Below are positions 16,961 through 25,062 of a stretch of 34,068 nucleotides of DNA, piece by piece. The notes under the pieces are model-generated. The model was not told the DNA's origin and ran no database searches. It saw nothing but the letters and a program-made list of their open reading frames with translations. Both the position numbers and the translations under genes were made by a program. This DNA is from Rhodothermaceae bacterium (GTDB lineage Bacteria > Bacteroidota > Rhodothermia > Rhodothermales > JAHQVL01), in assembly GCA_019634345.1 (NCBI GenBank), contig JAHQVL010000052.1, forward strand, positions 1 to 34,068. Direction: 5' to 3'. Numbering within the stretch: the first letter of the stretch is position 1; each line of letters opens with the position of its first letter.

Positions 16961-17689
16961 CTATCGCATAAACATCCCACCGTTGATATCGATGGTTTCA
17001 CCAGTAATAAACGTATTCTCTATCAGAAATCGAACAGCGCTTGCAATATGATCACTTTCGCCGTGTTCTCCCAAGGGCGTATTGGAACGCATAGCTTCAA
17101 GGCGTTCAGCGGTGCTGTAGCGTTCATGAAACGGCGTTAAAATCACACCTGGAGCGATTGCATTTACCCTTATTTGAGGGGCCAGTTCACGGGCTGCGCC
17201 TCGCGTGTAGGAATCAATAGCACTCTTTGAGGCTGCATAAAGGGTGGCGCTCGGTGCACCGAAACGCATTGCTATGGAGGTCATGTTGATAACGGTTGCA
17301 TTCGAACCTTTCTCAAGCAGTGGCACACACAAACGTGTCATCAGCATTGTCGAAAATGTATTCAAGGCAAAGATTCGCTCCATTAGATCCCATGTCATAT
17401 CCTTGACAGTATGACGTTCAATCAGGCCTCCAGCGTTATTGACTAACACATCGAGACTATCTGTAACTTCAGCAAGTTGTGCATACAATGAGTTGCACCC
17501 AGCTGCATCCATCAAGTTTGCCTGCACAAGGTGAGGCGTTCCTCCTTTGGCCCTGATTCCTGCCGCAACCAGTTCGGCCTCATCTCTTGATGCATTGTAA
17601 TGAACAAAAATCTCGTTATTTTCAGCCATCTCCAGGGCTGTAGCTGCTCCAATACCAGTGCTTGCACCAGTAATTAATATCTTCAGCAT
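16961..17689 (-). CDS. SDR family oxidoreductase (probable sugar dehydrogenase)
   Basis: A 242-residue classical short-chain dehydrogenase/reductase. It has the NAD(P) glycine motif TGASTGIG (from residue 7), NNAGG, and the catalytic Ser-Tyr-Lys set (MTSIA and YAASK). The C-terminal GETIDINGG is typical. Only a short loop follows the second beta strand (HYNASRDEAE), where an Asn and Arg could fit NADP. Adjacent to the RhaM-like gene in the same direction, it is likely the first dehydrogenase in oxidation of the free sugar (L-fucose or L-rhamnose 1-dehydrogenase type), or a later ketodeoxy-acid dehydrogenase. Sequence alone does not decide. It is the first gene of the long minus-strand block; its promoter should lie in 17690-17797. 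Confidence 0.88.
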   Translation of the reverse strand: MLKILITGASTGIGAATALEMAENNEIFVHYNASRDEAELVAAGIRAKGGTPHLVQANLMDAAGCNSLYAQLAEVTDSLDVLVNNAGGLIERHTVKDMTWDLMERIFALNTFSTMLMTRLCVPLLEKGSNATVINMTSIAMRFGAPSATLYAASKSAIDSYTRGAARELAPQIRVNAIAPGVILTPFHERYSTAERLEAMRSNTPLGEHGESDHIASAVRFLIENTFITGETIDINGGMFMR

Positions 17690-17719
17690 GATTTGAGTGG
17701 GGGTTCAGTATTTTGGAAA

Positions 17720-17757
17720 GCGTCTTCCTGACAATAGGAAGGATCTCGATAAGACGC
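17720..17757. promoter_or_regulatory. Alternative hairpins upstream of the sugar operon
   Basis: Arms GCGTCTT (17720-17726) and AAGACGC (17751-17757) pair perfectly. Within them CTTCCT and AGGAAG (17724-17729 and 17736-17741) can form a competing inner stem. The site lies between the GT2 stop and the SDR start, on a minus-strand path. It could be a terminator for the GT2/MFS pair or a regulatory element for the catabolic operon; no T-tract is seen. Confidence 0.35.
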
Positions 17758-17797
17758 AACCATGAAACAATCACTTTGAATAGCGGCCAGGCAAGTT

Positions 17798-18556
17798 TTA
17801 CAACCGTTCATTATACCAGAATCCTAATAACCGGGTACCCAGCCACTCCATCCACGACTTGGGAAGAACATAGTTTAAGCCAAACAAAAGAACAGCTGCA
17901 AAATTAGAGCTAAATAGCTTCATAATAGAACCTAAATCATAACCGCCCTTCCTGCCAGACGTAATAGCAGGGTGTTGGTGTATAATCTTAAACGTCCGGT
18001 TTTGCTTTCGCCCCTCCTTTTTGAGCCGGAGAACAAAATCGATCTCTTCATAGGCATATAACCGTGTACTGAATCCAGAAATGGATACAAAGGCCTCTTT
18101 TCGGCACAAAAGAAACGCTCCTCCGCACAGTTTCAACAGCCGAAAAAGTGGATTTAGCCGTTCCATTCTCAGCTTATTAAACAGGGTCCCGTCTTCAACC
18201 TGTATGGTGGTACCGCAACCAATGTACCCATTCGACTCGATAATACCCTGTACCTCTTTCATTAATCCCTGGGATGGGTAGGTATCTGCATCTATGAAGA
18301 GCAACCACTCCCCCTTAGCAACCCCGGCCCCTTTATTCCGTGCCCTTGCTATTTGTTGAACCGGTTCATGGATAACAATTGCACCTGCACGAGTTGCAAT
18401 TTCGGCGGTTTGATCAGTCGAATTATTGTCACATACAATTATTTCCCAAGTCAACCGGGGCTCCTTGATATCGATAAGAGCATGCTGGATTCGTTTAATT
18501 GTATGCTCTATGTATTTAGCTTCATTAAATGCAGGGATTACTATTGAAAGATGCAT
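17798..18556 (-). CDS. Glycosyltransferase family 2
   Basis: A 252-residue GT-A fold glycosyltransferase of family 2. It starts with SIVIPAFNEAKYIE, has IIVCDNNSTDQT for nucleotide binding, the metal-binding FIDADTYP (DxD) and a C-terminal acceptor-side YEEIDFVLRLKK. There is one hydrophobic stretch near the C terminus (FAAVLLFGLNYVL) that may associate with the membrane. It probably transfers a sugar from a nucleotide donor to a lipid or glycan; the donor cannot be told. The gene begins 7 bases after the MFS transporter's stop, so they are co-transcribed. A joint role in making and exporting a glycolipid is only a guess. Confidence 0.9.
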   Translation of the reverse strand: MHLSIVIPAFNEAKYIEHTIKRIQHALIDIKEPRLTWEIIVCDNNSTDQTAEIATRAGAIVIHEPVQQIARARNKGAGVAKGEWLLFIDADTYPSQGLMKEVQGIIESNGYIGCGTTIQVEDGTLFNKLRMERLNPLFRLLKLCGGAFLLCRKEAFVSISGFSTRLYAYEEIDFVLRLKKEGRKQNRTFKIIHQHPAITSGRKGGYDLGSIMKLFSSNFAAVLLFGLNYVLPKSWMEWLGTRLLGFWYNERL

Positions 18557-18563
18557 TTTTTAA

Positions 18564-20051
18564 TTATGTAGATTCCACGTGCTCATTCTGGACACCTTCC
18601 CCTTTAGCAGGAATCAGAAACCACCCCAGCACGCCACCTAATCCAGCAATCGCAGCCATTACATATACAGCCTGAGGAAATCCCTCGAGAAGCACCTGGC
18701 GATCCCCAACAGTACCGCCTGAAAGGCCGGCAACAGCCGGAATAACAGCCACGGCAACCAGTTGTGCCGCACGTGCAACGGCATTATTTATCCCAGAAGC
18801 GGTGCCCTCAAGCCCTGCAGGCGCTGCCGTAAGGACTGTTGCTGTCACGGGTGCTACGGTAGCTGCTAATCCTAAACCAAATACAAACACGGCCGGCAGG
18901 GTCGAATACCAGTATGAATGCCCCGGTTCAATACGAGCCATCAACACCAACCCAAGAGCGATCAAAAGGGGCCCTACTGTTAATGGGCCACGGGCGCCAT
19001 TTTTCTGAGCGTATTGGCCGGCTGACGCAGAAAGCAGCAGCATAAGAACAGTAATGGGTAATAAAGAAGCCCCTGCCTGAAGCGCTGAATATCCAATGCC
19101 AACCTGTAGATACACAACAAGCATAAAGAAACTCCCTCCTAATGCTGCATACACTACAAATGTCAGAATATTTCCTGCCGAAAACAGTCTATTTTTGAAC
19201 ATAGACATCGGCACCATGGGATGGGAAATACGATTTTCAAAGAGAATAAATACCACCAATGCTACACTCCCAACAATCAGCCCACCGAGTACTTGGGGGT
19301 TAAAAAAACCGAGCACTGGCCCTTGAATAAGACTATATGTTGTTAACCCTAATCCAAGGAAGGTAAGTCCAGCTCCTCCAAGATCTAATCGTGAGTCTTT
19401 TCCGGGTTTTCCTGTTGGAATCTTGGCTAACCCAATGAGTACTACTACAATTGAAAGCGGAACGACCAAAAGGAAAATGGAGCGCCACCCGGACACGTCA
19501 ATAAGCCATCCTCCCAATAATGGCCCTATCGCAGCAGCAATGCCTCCTAATGCAGACCATGCCCCGATAGCCTTGCCTCGGTCTTCCGGGTGAAATACAG
19601 ATTCTATGATAGCCAGGCTCTCTGGTGTCAATAACGCCGCTCCAACACCTTGTAATATCCGAAAACCAATCAACCAGTTCACATCGGGTGCAATGGCGCA
19701 TAATATGGAGGCAATAGAAAACCAGATTGTCCCTACGACAAACATCCTCCGATGTCCATATCGATCACCTAATGATCCTCCTATCAAAATTAGAGATGCA
19801 ACAGCCAATAAATAACCATTCAAAATCCACTGCAGATCGGTTGTACTCGCTTCAAGAGAGCTTTCCATTGCAGGCAATGCAACGTTTACAACAGTGCCTG
19901 TTAACATCGCAATCGCAGAGCCAAGAACAGTAGTTGCCAAGATCCATCTGCCTTTCGCAGATCCCAGCCGAATCCAAGAAGATGAATCTGATTCCTTTTG
20001 CGGTAATTCGTTCAGCGTTGGGCCTCCCAAGCAGTGGACTGTCTGTATCAA
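18564..20051 (-). CDS. MFS transporter, DHA2 (EmrB/QacA) family, 14 TM
   Basis: A proton-antiport drug/metabolite exporter of up to 495 residues, with about 14 predicted membrane segments. Conserved motifs include GGSLGDRYGHRRMF (motif A), FRILQGVGAALLTPESLAII, and the antiporter motif C region IGPLLGGWLIDVSGWR. The reading frame contains no ATG before the first membrane helix. The upstream stop is a TAG at 20076-20078, so the start must be non-ATG; TTG at 20051 or the TTG ending at 20030 are the candidates. Only about 30 residues precede the first helix either way. It is divergent from the hybrid kinase gene, sharing the 108-base intergenic region 20052-20159. Substrate unknown. Confidence 0.9.
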   Translation of the reverse strand: MIQTVHCLGGPTLNELPQKESDSSSWIRLGSAKGRWILATTVLGSAIAMLTGTVVNVALPAMESSLEASTTDLQWILNGYLLAVASLILIGGSLGDRYGHRRMFVVGTIWFSIASILCAIAPDVNWLIGFRILQGVGAALLTPESLAIIESVFHPEDRGKAIGAWSALGGIAAAIGPLLGGWLIDVSGWRSIFLLVVPLSIVVVLIGLAKIPTGKPGKDSRLDLGGAGLTFLGLGLTTYSLIQGPVLGFFNPQVLGGLIVGSVALVVFILFENRISHPMVPMSMFKNRLFSAGNILTFVVYAALGGSFFMLVVYLQVGIGYSALQAGASLLPITVLMLLLSASAGQYAQKNGARGPLTVGPLLIALGLVLMARIEPGHSYWYSTLPAVFVFGLGLAATVAPVTATVLTAAPAGLEGTASGINNAVARAAQLVAVAVIPAVAGLSGGTVGDRQVLLEGFPQAVYVMAAIAGLGGVLGWFLIPAKGEGVQNEHVEST

Positions 20052-20159
20052 AGAAATTAAACGTAAAAATAAGGGCTAGATCGCCACTCAATTGCTTAAC
20101 AATTAAACCAAAAGTCCGAAACCTCCAAAAAATATTTTCATTAAAGGCCGATTTAAGCC

Positions 20160-22526
20160 ATGGACGACTGGGATCTATTTTATCAGGTTATTGAGAACGA
20201 AGCCAAAATCGGGTTTTGGAAGGTCGACCTGGTAGCTGGTACGATATTTTGGTCCGACAGAGTGTTCACCATCCACGGTGTCACTCCCGAACAGTATACC
20301 CCCGAATTAGCTTCTGCAATCGCTTTCTATCACCCTGAAGACCAGCCGATTGTCCAAAAGGCCGTTGACGAAGCAATTGAACGTCAAGAACCCTTTGATT
20401 TCGAACTCAGGTTGGTTCAAAAAGATGAATACGAATCTGTTCGATGGGTGCGATCTAAAGGAAGGGTGAAAATAGGGCCAGATGGAAAGCCAGTAAGCCT
20501 GTTCGGAATATTCGAAGATATTTCGGAGCAGAAGGCGTATGAACAGCAGATGGAAATCCTCCTATCCGGTGCCCAAATCGGCTTGTGGGATTGGGATCTT
20601 CAGGCAGATTGTATGTCAATTAATGACAAAGCATGGCAAATTCTTAAAGGTCTCCCTGGTACAGAAAATAAACCCATTACCTCCCAGCAGTTCAAAGATC
20701 GAATTCACCCGCTGGATCAAGACCGAATATCTTCTGAATTAAACAAAGCGTTCGGCTGCGATAATTTTGTTTACGATGTCGAATTCAGATACTTGAACAA
20801 GATTAATGAATATCAATGGATTCGTACTCTAGGAAAAGTGATCGAACGAAAAGCAGATCATTCTCCCCGCCGGATGCTCGGCCAGATGATTGACATCTCT
20901 GAAAGCAAAAAAATACAAGAAGAACTTAAGCATGCACTAAGGCTGGCTGAAAAAAATGCACAAAAAGCGGAGGAGGCGAGCAGGTATAAAGGGGAATTCC
21001 TGGCAACAATGAGCCATGAAATTCGAACCCCCATGAACGGGGTCATCGGAATGACATCATTGCTTAGCGACTCTGAGTTATCCCTCGAGCAGCAGGAATA
21101 CGTTGACATCATCCGAACCAGTGGGGAATCATTACTTACTATTATCAACGACATACTGGATTTCTCAAAAATCGATGCAGGTAAGCTGATTCTTGAAAAA
21201 CATCCTTTTGATATCCGTTCCTGTGTCAGTGACGCTATTGACCTCGTAGTTCCTCTGGCATCCCCTAAAGGTGTAGAGCTTCTATATTATATTGACCCCA
21301 ATGTGCCAACAACAATTATAAGCGATAGTACTCGTGTTCGACAAGTTTTAGTTAACCTCCTGTCCAATGCGATAAAATTTACTGATGAAGGAGAAATCTT
21401 TGTCTCTGTATCCTCACTGCCGAAGAACGAAAACACCTATTCAATTGGATTCTCAGTGATGGATACCGGAATAGGTATTCCTCAAGATCAACTGGACAGC
21501 CTATTTGATGCATTTACCCAGGTTGATGCTTCTACAACACGGAAATATGGAGGCACCGGGCTAGGCCTTGCTATTAGCACTCAACTAGCACAACTATTAG
21601 GGGGTGGACTCTCTGTAGAAAGTGAGCTAGGGGTTGGCTCCACGATTAAACTGAACATTGTTGCAGTTGGAAGATCGGTTCAGATAAAACCTAAATTCAA
21701 CCAATTAACGGGTAAGTGTGCTCTTATAGTTGTCAACAACGATTCGAACCGCAAAATTATTTCCTCATTGCTTCATGCATGGGGAATGGAGTCTGTTACT
21801 GCCTCAATGGGCCAAAAAGCTCATGAGGTCATTGAAAACACTAAGCCTGATGTAGCCATAATAGACTATAAATTGTCGGGAATGAATGGGGCAACCTTTG
21901 CAATGGCATTACAAGAGCATGCAAACATATCTGCTATTCCGCTTATCATGCTCAGCCCAATGGGCGATCGCCCTATCGATTCAATTTCTACCGTAAAACA
22001 CTGGCTACCTAAACCCGCAAAACCAGAACAACTCTATAAATGCCTGCTTAGCATTTTGGGTAATGATCAAGATATACCCTATCAAGCTACAGGTAATGGA
22101 GCGTTTTCGGCCGATTTATTTAAATCCACCCGGGTACTCCTTGCAGACGACAATCGCATCAACCAAAAGGTCGCCCTTAGAATGCTCGACCACCTGGGTT
22201 GCCGTGTAGATGCCGTTAGTAACGGAAAGGAAGTTTTGCATTCGATCAATATTGTCAGATACGATATTATCTTGATAGATTTGATGATGCCTGAGATGGA
22301 TGGATTCGAGGCAGCACGCAAGATCCGCAAAATGCCTGATGTACAGCAGCCGGTGATAATAGCACTTACATCCAACACTGTTAATGATGATCTGGAAAAA
22401 TGCATGGAAGCAGGAATGGACAACTGTTTACATAAACCACTAAACAAAGAAAAACTTCACAAAATGCTGACCCACTATGTAGAGGCACACGCCCTCCCTT
22501 CTACTCCACTCCTTACTTCCGCTTAA
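20160..22526 (+). CDS. Cytoplasmic PAS-PAS hybrid histidine kinase with two receiver domains
   Basis: A 788-residue hybrid sensor kinase without signal peptide or membrane segment. Order: PAS (about 10-125, ending FGIFEDISEQK), PAS (about 130-248, ending GQMIDISESK), coiled linker, HisKA with phospho-acceptor His286 in ATMSHEIRTPMN, HATPase (about 390-500, with NLLSNAIKF, DTGIGI, GGTGLGLAI), REC1 (about 518-635) and REC2 (about 657-775). REC2 is canonical (LADDN, Asp707 in LIDLMMPEMDG, Thr737-Ser738, Lys in LHKPL). REC1 keeps Asp569 (IIDYKLSGMNG) and a Lys but has NND where the acidic pair should be, so it may be impaired in metal binding. No Hpt or DNA-binding output domain. Its partner is not apparent. 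It is divergent from the exporter and 140 bases upstream of the XRE regulator gene. Confidence 0.93.
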   Translation: MDDWDLFYQVIENEAKIGFWKVDLVAGTIFWSDRVFTIHGVTPEQYTPELASAIAFYHPEDQPIVQKAVDEAIERQEPFDFELRLVQKDEYESVRWVRSKGRVKIGPDGKPVSLFGIFEDISEQKAYEQQMEILLSGAQIGLWDWDLQADCMSINDKAWQILKGLPGTENKPITSQQFKDRIHPLDQDRISSELNKAFGCDNFVYDVEFRYLNKINEYQWIRTLGKVIERKADHSPRRMLGQMIDISESKKIQEELKHALRLAEKNAQKAEEASRYKGEFLATMSHEIRTPMNGVIGMTSLLSDSELSLEQQEYVDIIRTSGESLLTIINDILDFSKIDAGKLILEKHPFDIRSCVSDAIDLVVPLASPKGVELLYYIDPNVPTTIISDSTRVRQVLVNLLSNAIKFTDEGEIFVSVSSLPKNENTYSIGFSVMDTGIGIPQDQLDSLFDAFTQVDASTTRKYGGTGLGLAISTQLAQLLGGGLSVESELGVGSTIKLNIVAVGRSVQIKPKFNQLTGKCALIVVNNDSNRKIISSLLHAWGMESVTASMGQKAHEVIENTKPDVAIIDYKLSGMNGATFAMALQEHANISAIPLIMLSPMGDRPIDSISTVKHWLPKPAKPEQLYKCLLSILGNDQDIPYQATGNGAFSADLFKSTRVLLADDNRINQKVALRMLDHLGCRVDAVSNGKEVLHSINIVRYDIILIDLMMPEMDGFEAARKIRKMPDVQQPVIIALTSNTVNDDLEKCMEAGMDNCLHKPLNKEKLHKMLTHYVEAHALPSTPLLTSA

Positions 22527-22666
22527 GATCTACCTCCTCAACAACCTAACCTTTTCAAGCGGATCACGTATCTCTACCAAGTAGCCCAATTCTGGGAAAT
22601 TGGAATTCCATATACCTATATTAGTAGTCTCTTAAAAGACACCCACCTGAAAAACTAATCGCCTGA

Positions 22667-24391
22667 ATGAACACAAGCCTTTCCCTCTCATCCGTGGACC
22701 AAGGGCACCTAGAAGACACCATCAAGAGCATCATCATTGGCCTGATGGTCAACAAAAAGCGCGTCGAACAAGAAAAGACTTTAAAAGACCTCGCAGAAGA
22801 AGCCGGTGTATCAAAATCATTTATCAGCGACGTTGAACGAGGCGGGATGGTGAAAGCCACTTCAAACAAACTTGCGTCGGTTGCAGTAGCGCTTGGCTTT
22901 GAAATTGAAGACATCCAAGATCTCAACCTTTCTGCCATTCAGAAACACAAGGACTATGGAGAAATACTGCAGACGTTCAACACGCTCGATTTTCTGTTTC
23001 TTGGTGCCCTCAGGTTAAACCCTCAGGATGTAGCAGGTATGATCCGTGCAAGCGGTGACAATGGTGTCACACTTGCCAAGGCAATCAAGGACCTGTTTAT
23101 CAACAGAGGAATTACAGACCGCAATATCATTGAAGCCATCATTCGTGCGAGCCAATCTGAAACGGATTTCTTCAAAAAAACTCGGGAGCAAGAAGCAAAG
23201 CAATTCTGCAGCGAAGTGCATTTCCCTCATTACGTTGACGAAAAAGGAACAGCGCAAGGTGAATATGTTCGAGAGTTTCAAAGTGACTTTTTGACCCAAA
23301 TTCTAGAATCTGAACATGGGTATTCCATCGATACATCAACCCTGGCAACGCTGAAGGAGAAGGGAGCTCCTCTTCCAGATACAAGTTGGGTGTTTGTGAA
23401 CGGCGAAGAAGAGCGCCCTCACAAGCTATTTATGCACCCCCAATTAACAGCCTCAAACAAAGCCTTTCTCCTTGCCCGAGAAATCTATTTTGCTCGTCAA
23501 AATATTGCTGAACGGCCCTGGTATACGCGCCAGATCTACACAACCACCAATGAGCAATCCAGCTCAGAAGCGTATGAACAGAGATGGAATTTCACCCAGG
23601 GCGGCTATTTTGCAGGGTCGATTTTGCTTCCCAGGAAAGAATTCTCCCAGCGGCTTCACGACGTATTCAGTAAGGAATTATGGGACCCCGATGCCTTTCT
23701 CCGATGCGCGATGACAACCACTTCAACTACGTTTTTTATGCGCCTTGGAGAGCTGATGAGTGAAGAGTTCGGCATTCAAGAATACAGATACCTTCGCTTT
23801 GACAGGCACATCAACAAAAACCAGCGAAAGTACCAGATCACTAACTCTGTTGACACACTAAAAGGCATAGACAGGGATTCATACAGAGATCTGGAAATTG
23901 CACCTAATGGCAGATACCTGCATCACTGCCGCCGCTGGCTCGGCATCGACATGACGGATAACTACGATGATCTGATCTCTATGGAGCGCGATGATCGTAT
24001 CGTTAAGGCACGAAGAGCACGTTATCTGTCTGGCCCACAAGCAGATATTCCTACCGTCGAAAACGCAAACTACCTGGAGCTTTTTGTTTTTTCGATGCTT
24101 TCTCCCCTTCCAGTTGCAAAGCGGTATCGTATCGACACCATTGCATTCAAATGCGACGATGCGTTTAAGTCCGTAGTCAAGTTCTGGAACGATGAGCAGT
24201 GCACGTATGGCTATGACCTTGAAGGCCATGCCTGTGAAATGTGTAACATCAAACCCTGTGAACAGCGGGCTAATGTAGACGAGCACGAACTAGAGGATCA
24301 TTGGCTCCTAGAAGAGTGGAAAGAACGTCGAAATAAAAAAGCAAGACTCGAATCGTTCAAGCAGGATGTGTTAGCAGGTCGCCACGCCTAA
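22667..24391 (+). CDS. XRE-type regulator with IrrE-like core and Cys-cluster tail (ScfR/RamB-like)
   Basis: A 574-residue protein. Residues about 38-85 form an XRE helix-turn-helix (TLKDLAEEAGVSKSFISDVE). The middle region (about 270-390) resembles the ImmA/IrrE-type domain as found in ScfR regulators (RamB/PrpR): a FAGSILLPRKEF stretch followed by a helical segment. The HExxH zinc-protease site is absent (AREIYFARQ at that place), so it should not be a protease. The C terminus has Cys523-x2-Cys526-x4-Cys531 followed by Glu-Gln-Arg, like the CxxCxxxxCxxR of PrpR/RamB, which in PrpR carries an Fe-S cluster. It is longer than usual RamB proteins. It is the only DNA-binding regulator beside the RiPP-type genes and may control them; family placement is by motif memory. 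Confidence 0.78.
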   Translation: MNTSLSLSSVDQGHLEDTIKSIIIGLMVNKKRVEQEKTLKDLAEEAGVSKSFISDVERGGMVKATSNKLASVAVALGFEIEDIQDLNLSAIQKHKDYGEILQTFNTLDFLFLGALRLNPQDVAGMIRASGDNGVTLAKAIKDLFINRGITDRNIIEAIIRASQSETDFFKKTREQEAKQFCSEVHFPHYVDEKGTAQGEYVREFQSDFLTQILESEHGYSIDTSTLATLKEKGAPLPDTSWVFVNGEEERPHKLFMHPQLTASNKAFLLAREIYFARQNIAERPWYTRQIYTTTNEQSSSEAYEQRWNFTQGGYFAGSILLPRKEFSQRLHDVFSKELWDPDAFLRCAMTTTSTTFFMRLGELMSEEFGIQEYRYLRFDRHINKNQRKYQITNSVDTLKGIDRDSYRDLEIAPNGRYLHHCRRWLGIDMTDNYDDLISMERDDRIVKARRARYLSGPQADIPTVENANYLELFVFSMLSPLPVAKRYRIDTIAFKCDDAFKSVVKFWNDEQCTYGYDLEGHACEMCNIKPCEQRANVDEHELEDHWLLEEWKERRNKKARLESFKQDVLAGRHA

Positions 24392-24501
24392 AAGCACGAG
24401 CACTTCTTTTTAATTTCTTTGAGATCTAGAAGCACATCGTTGTTTAATAGACAATGATCAGCATTTCTTCGCCCTGACACTCAACGTCTTTGGTACATGT
24501 G

Positions 24502-24535
24502 TTTGTTAACAAATGATGAATACAGACATTTGTTA
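24502..24535. promoter_or_regulatory. Candidate operator: TTTGTTAACAAA and third half-site
   Basis: TTTGTTAACAAA (24502-24513) is a perfect 12-bp palindrome. TAACAAATG (24507-24515) also forms a perfect inverted repeat with CATTTGTTA (24527-24535), so three TTTGTTA half-sites lie within 34 bases. It sits between the XRE regulator stop and the precursor peptide. The shape is reminiscent of the TTTGCAAA-like sites reported for RamB/PrpR regulators, which fits the upstream gene. This is inferred from pattern only. Confidence 0.45.
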
Positions 24536-24614
24536 TGGCTTTCCATGTAACTATCACACCCATTATCGTATATCTATTTAAACAATCTCAGAAAAATGGA
24601 TTTCCAATTTTCAA

Positions 24615-24740
24615 ATGATTGCTCTTCCAGAACTACCTGTCAGTCGTGACACACTGCAGAAGCTTTTAGGAAGAAACCAACAGTGGACGCGGCAAACAGC
24701 CAAACCCTTTTACGGGGGATTTTTTTGCCCTGTTCCATAA
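24615..24740 (+). CDS. Possible 41-residue small ORF
   Basis: ATG at 24615 to TAA at 24740 encodes 41 residues ending in GGFFCPVP. There is no Shine-Dalgarno upstream, unlike the precursor peptide that follows. The TATTCAC palindrome begins 10 bases after its stop. It could be a second short peptide of the RiPP-type locus, but it has only one Cys and no Ser/Thr-rich tail, and an ORF of this size may be chance. Confidence 0.15.
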   Translation: MIALPELPVSRDTLQKLLGRNQQWTRQTAKPFYGGFFCPVP

Positions 24741-24749
24741 CAAAGCATG

Positions 24750-24764
24750 TATTCACGGTGAATA
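24750..24764. promoter_or_regulatory. Perfect palindrome TATTCAC-G-GTGAATA
   Basis: Seven-base arms around a single G, ending 35 bases upstream of the precursor ATG. The position is where an operator overlapping a promoter would lie, so it is a candidate binding site for the adjacent XRE-type protein or another regulator. No protein assignment can be made from sequence. Confidence 0.45.
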
Positions 24765-24788
24765 CGGCTCACTTTTAATCTCAATACC

Positions 24789-24793
24789 AGGAG
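24789..24793 (+). promoter_or_regulatory. Shine-Dalgarno AGGAG of the precursor peptide gene
   Basis: AGGAG is followed by six bases (AAAACT) and the ATG at 24800. Most other genes here have no such sequence, so this supports the reality and high translation of the small ORF. Confidence 0.7.
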
Positions 24794-24799
24794 AAAACT

Positions 24800-24997
24800 A
24801 TGTTAACCTCTATCCCAGCCTACGTGTTACGCTTTATGATCGCTATGCTACCTTTTCTAGGTCTGTCTGGATCAGAAAAAAGTGTGGACGATGTAGAGCT
24901 CCCTGCACTAGAACAGCAGATCAACGTGAAGAAGGGCAACGGCTTACAGCCAATGGAAACGCATGGTACTTGCGAGAGTTGCCCACCCGTATGCTAA
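24800..24997 (+). CDS. Candidate RiPP precursor peptide with Cys-rich tail
   Basis: A 65-residue ORF with a good Shine-Dalgarno. The first about 25 residues are hydrophobic (LRFMIAMLPFLGLSG). A charged stretch follows (EKSVDDVELPALEQQINVKKGNG), and the final 12 residues are THGTCESCPPVC, with three Cys, one Ser and two Thr. Cys and Ser/Thr are the residues that YcaO cyclodehydratases convert to azolines. The tail therefore looks like a core peptide, with KKGNG as a possible leader/core boundary. It lies just upstream of genes for a RiPP recognition element, an E1-like zinc domain and a YcaO domain. I do not recognise the peptide family. The hydrophobic start could alternatively be a membrane anchor or signal, making this a small secreted Cys peptide. 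No transporter or protease gene is adjacent. Confidence 0.6.
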   Translation: MLTSIPAYVLRFMIAMLPFLGLSGSEKSVDDVELPALEQQINVKKGNGLQPMETHGTCESCPPVC

Positions 24998-25028
24998 TTT
25001 AGCTTTACTAGCTAGACAGAGCAAAAGA

Positions 25029-25060
25029 AATCAGTTTCCATCCCTCAAATGAAGCTGATT
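25029..25060. promoter_or_regulatory. First of two tandem hairpins after the precursor gene
   Basis: AATCAGTTTC (25029-25038) and GAAGCTGATT (25051-25060) pair fully in RNA if one U-G is allowed, with a 12-base loop. It begins 31 bases after the precursor stop. Such hairpins commonly limit read-through so that a precursor is made in excess of its modifying enzymes. Confidence 0.5.
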
Positions 25061-25062
25061 GA

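Larger units (their letters stand above)
24392..24799. other. Intergenic regulatory region before the precursor peptide
   Basis: This 408-base stretch holds no recognised gene. It contains the TTTGTTA inverted repeats at 24502-24535, a 41-codon ORF of doubtful meaning at 24615-24740, the TATTCAC-G-GTGAATA palindrome at 24750-24764 and a Shine-Dalgarno at 24789-24793. I could not identify an unambiguous promoter. Confidence 0.6.

Noticed and set aside
22586..22610. Palindromes CCAATT/AATTGG and TGGAATTCCA before the regulator gene
   Set aside because: Short AT-rich palindromes with no third copy or clear relation to the other sites; too likely by chance.
24250..24391. Zinc-finger or metallopeptidase interpretation of the regulator's C-terminal cysteines
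   Set aside because: Only three Cys in C-x2-C-x4-C with a following Arg, and no HExxH in the protein; this fits the RamB/PrpR-type cluster better, though a metal site is not excluded.
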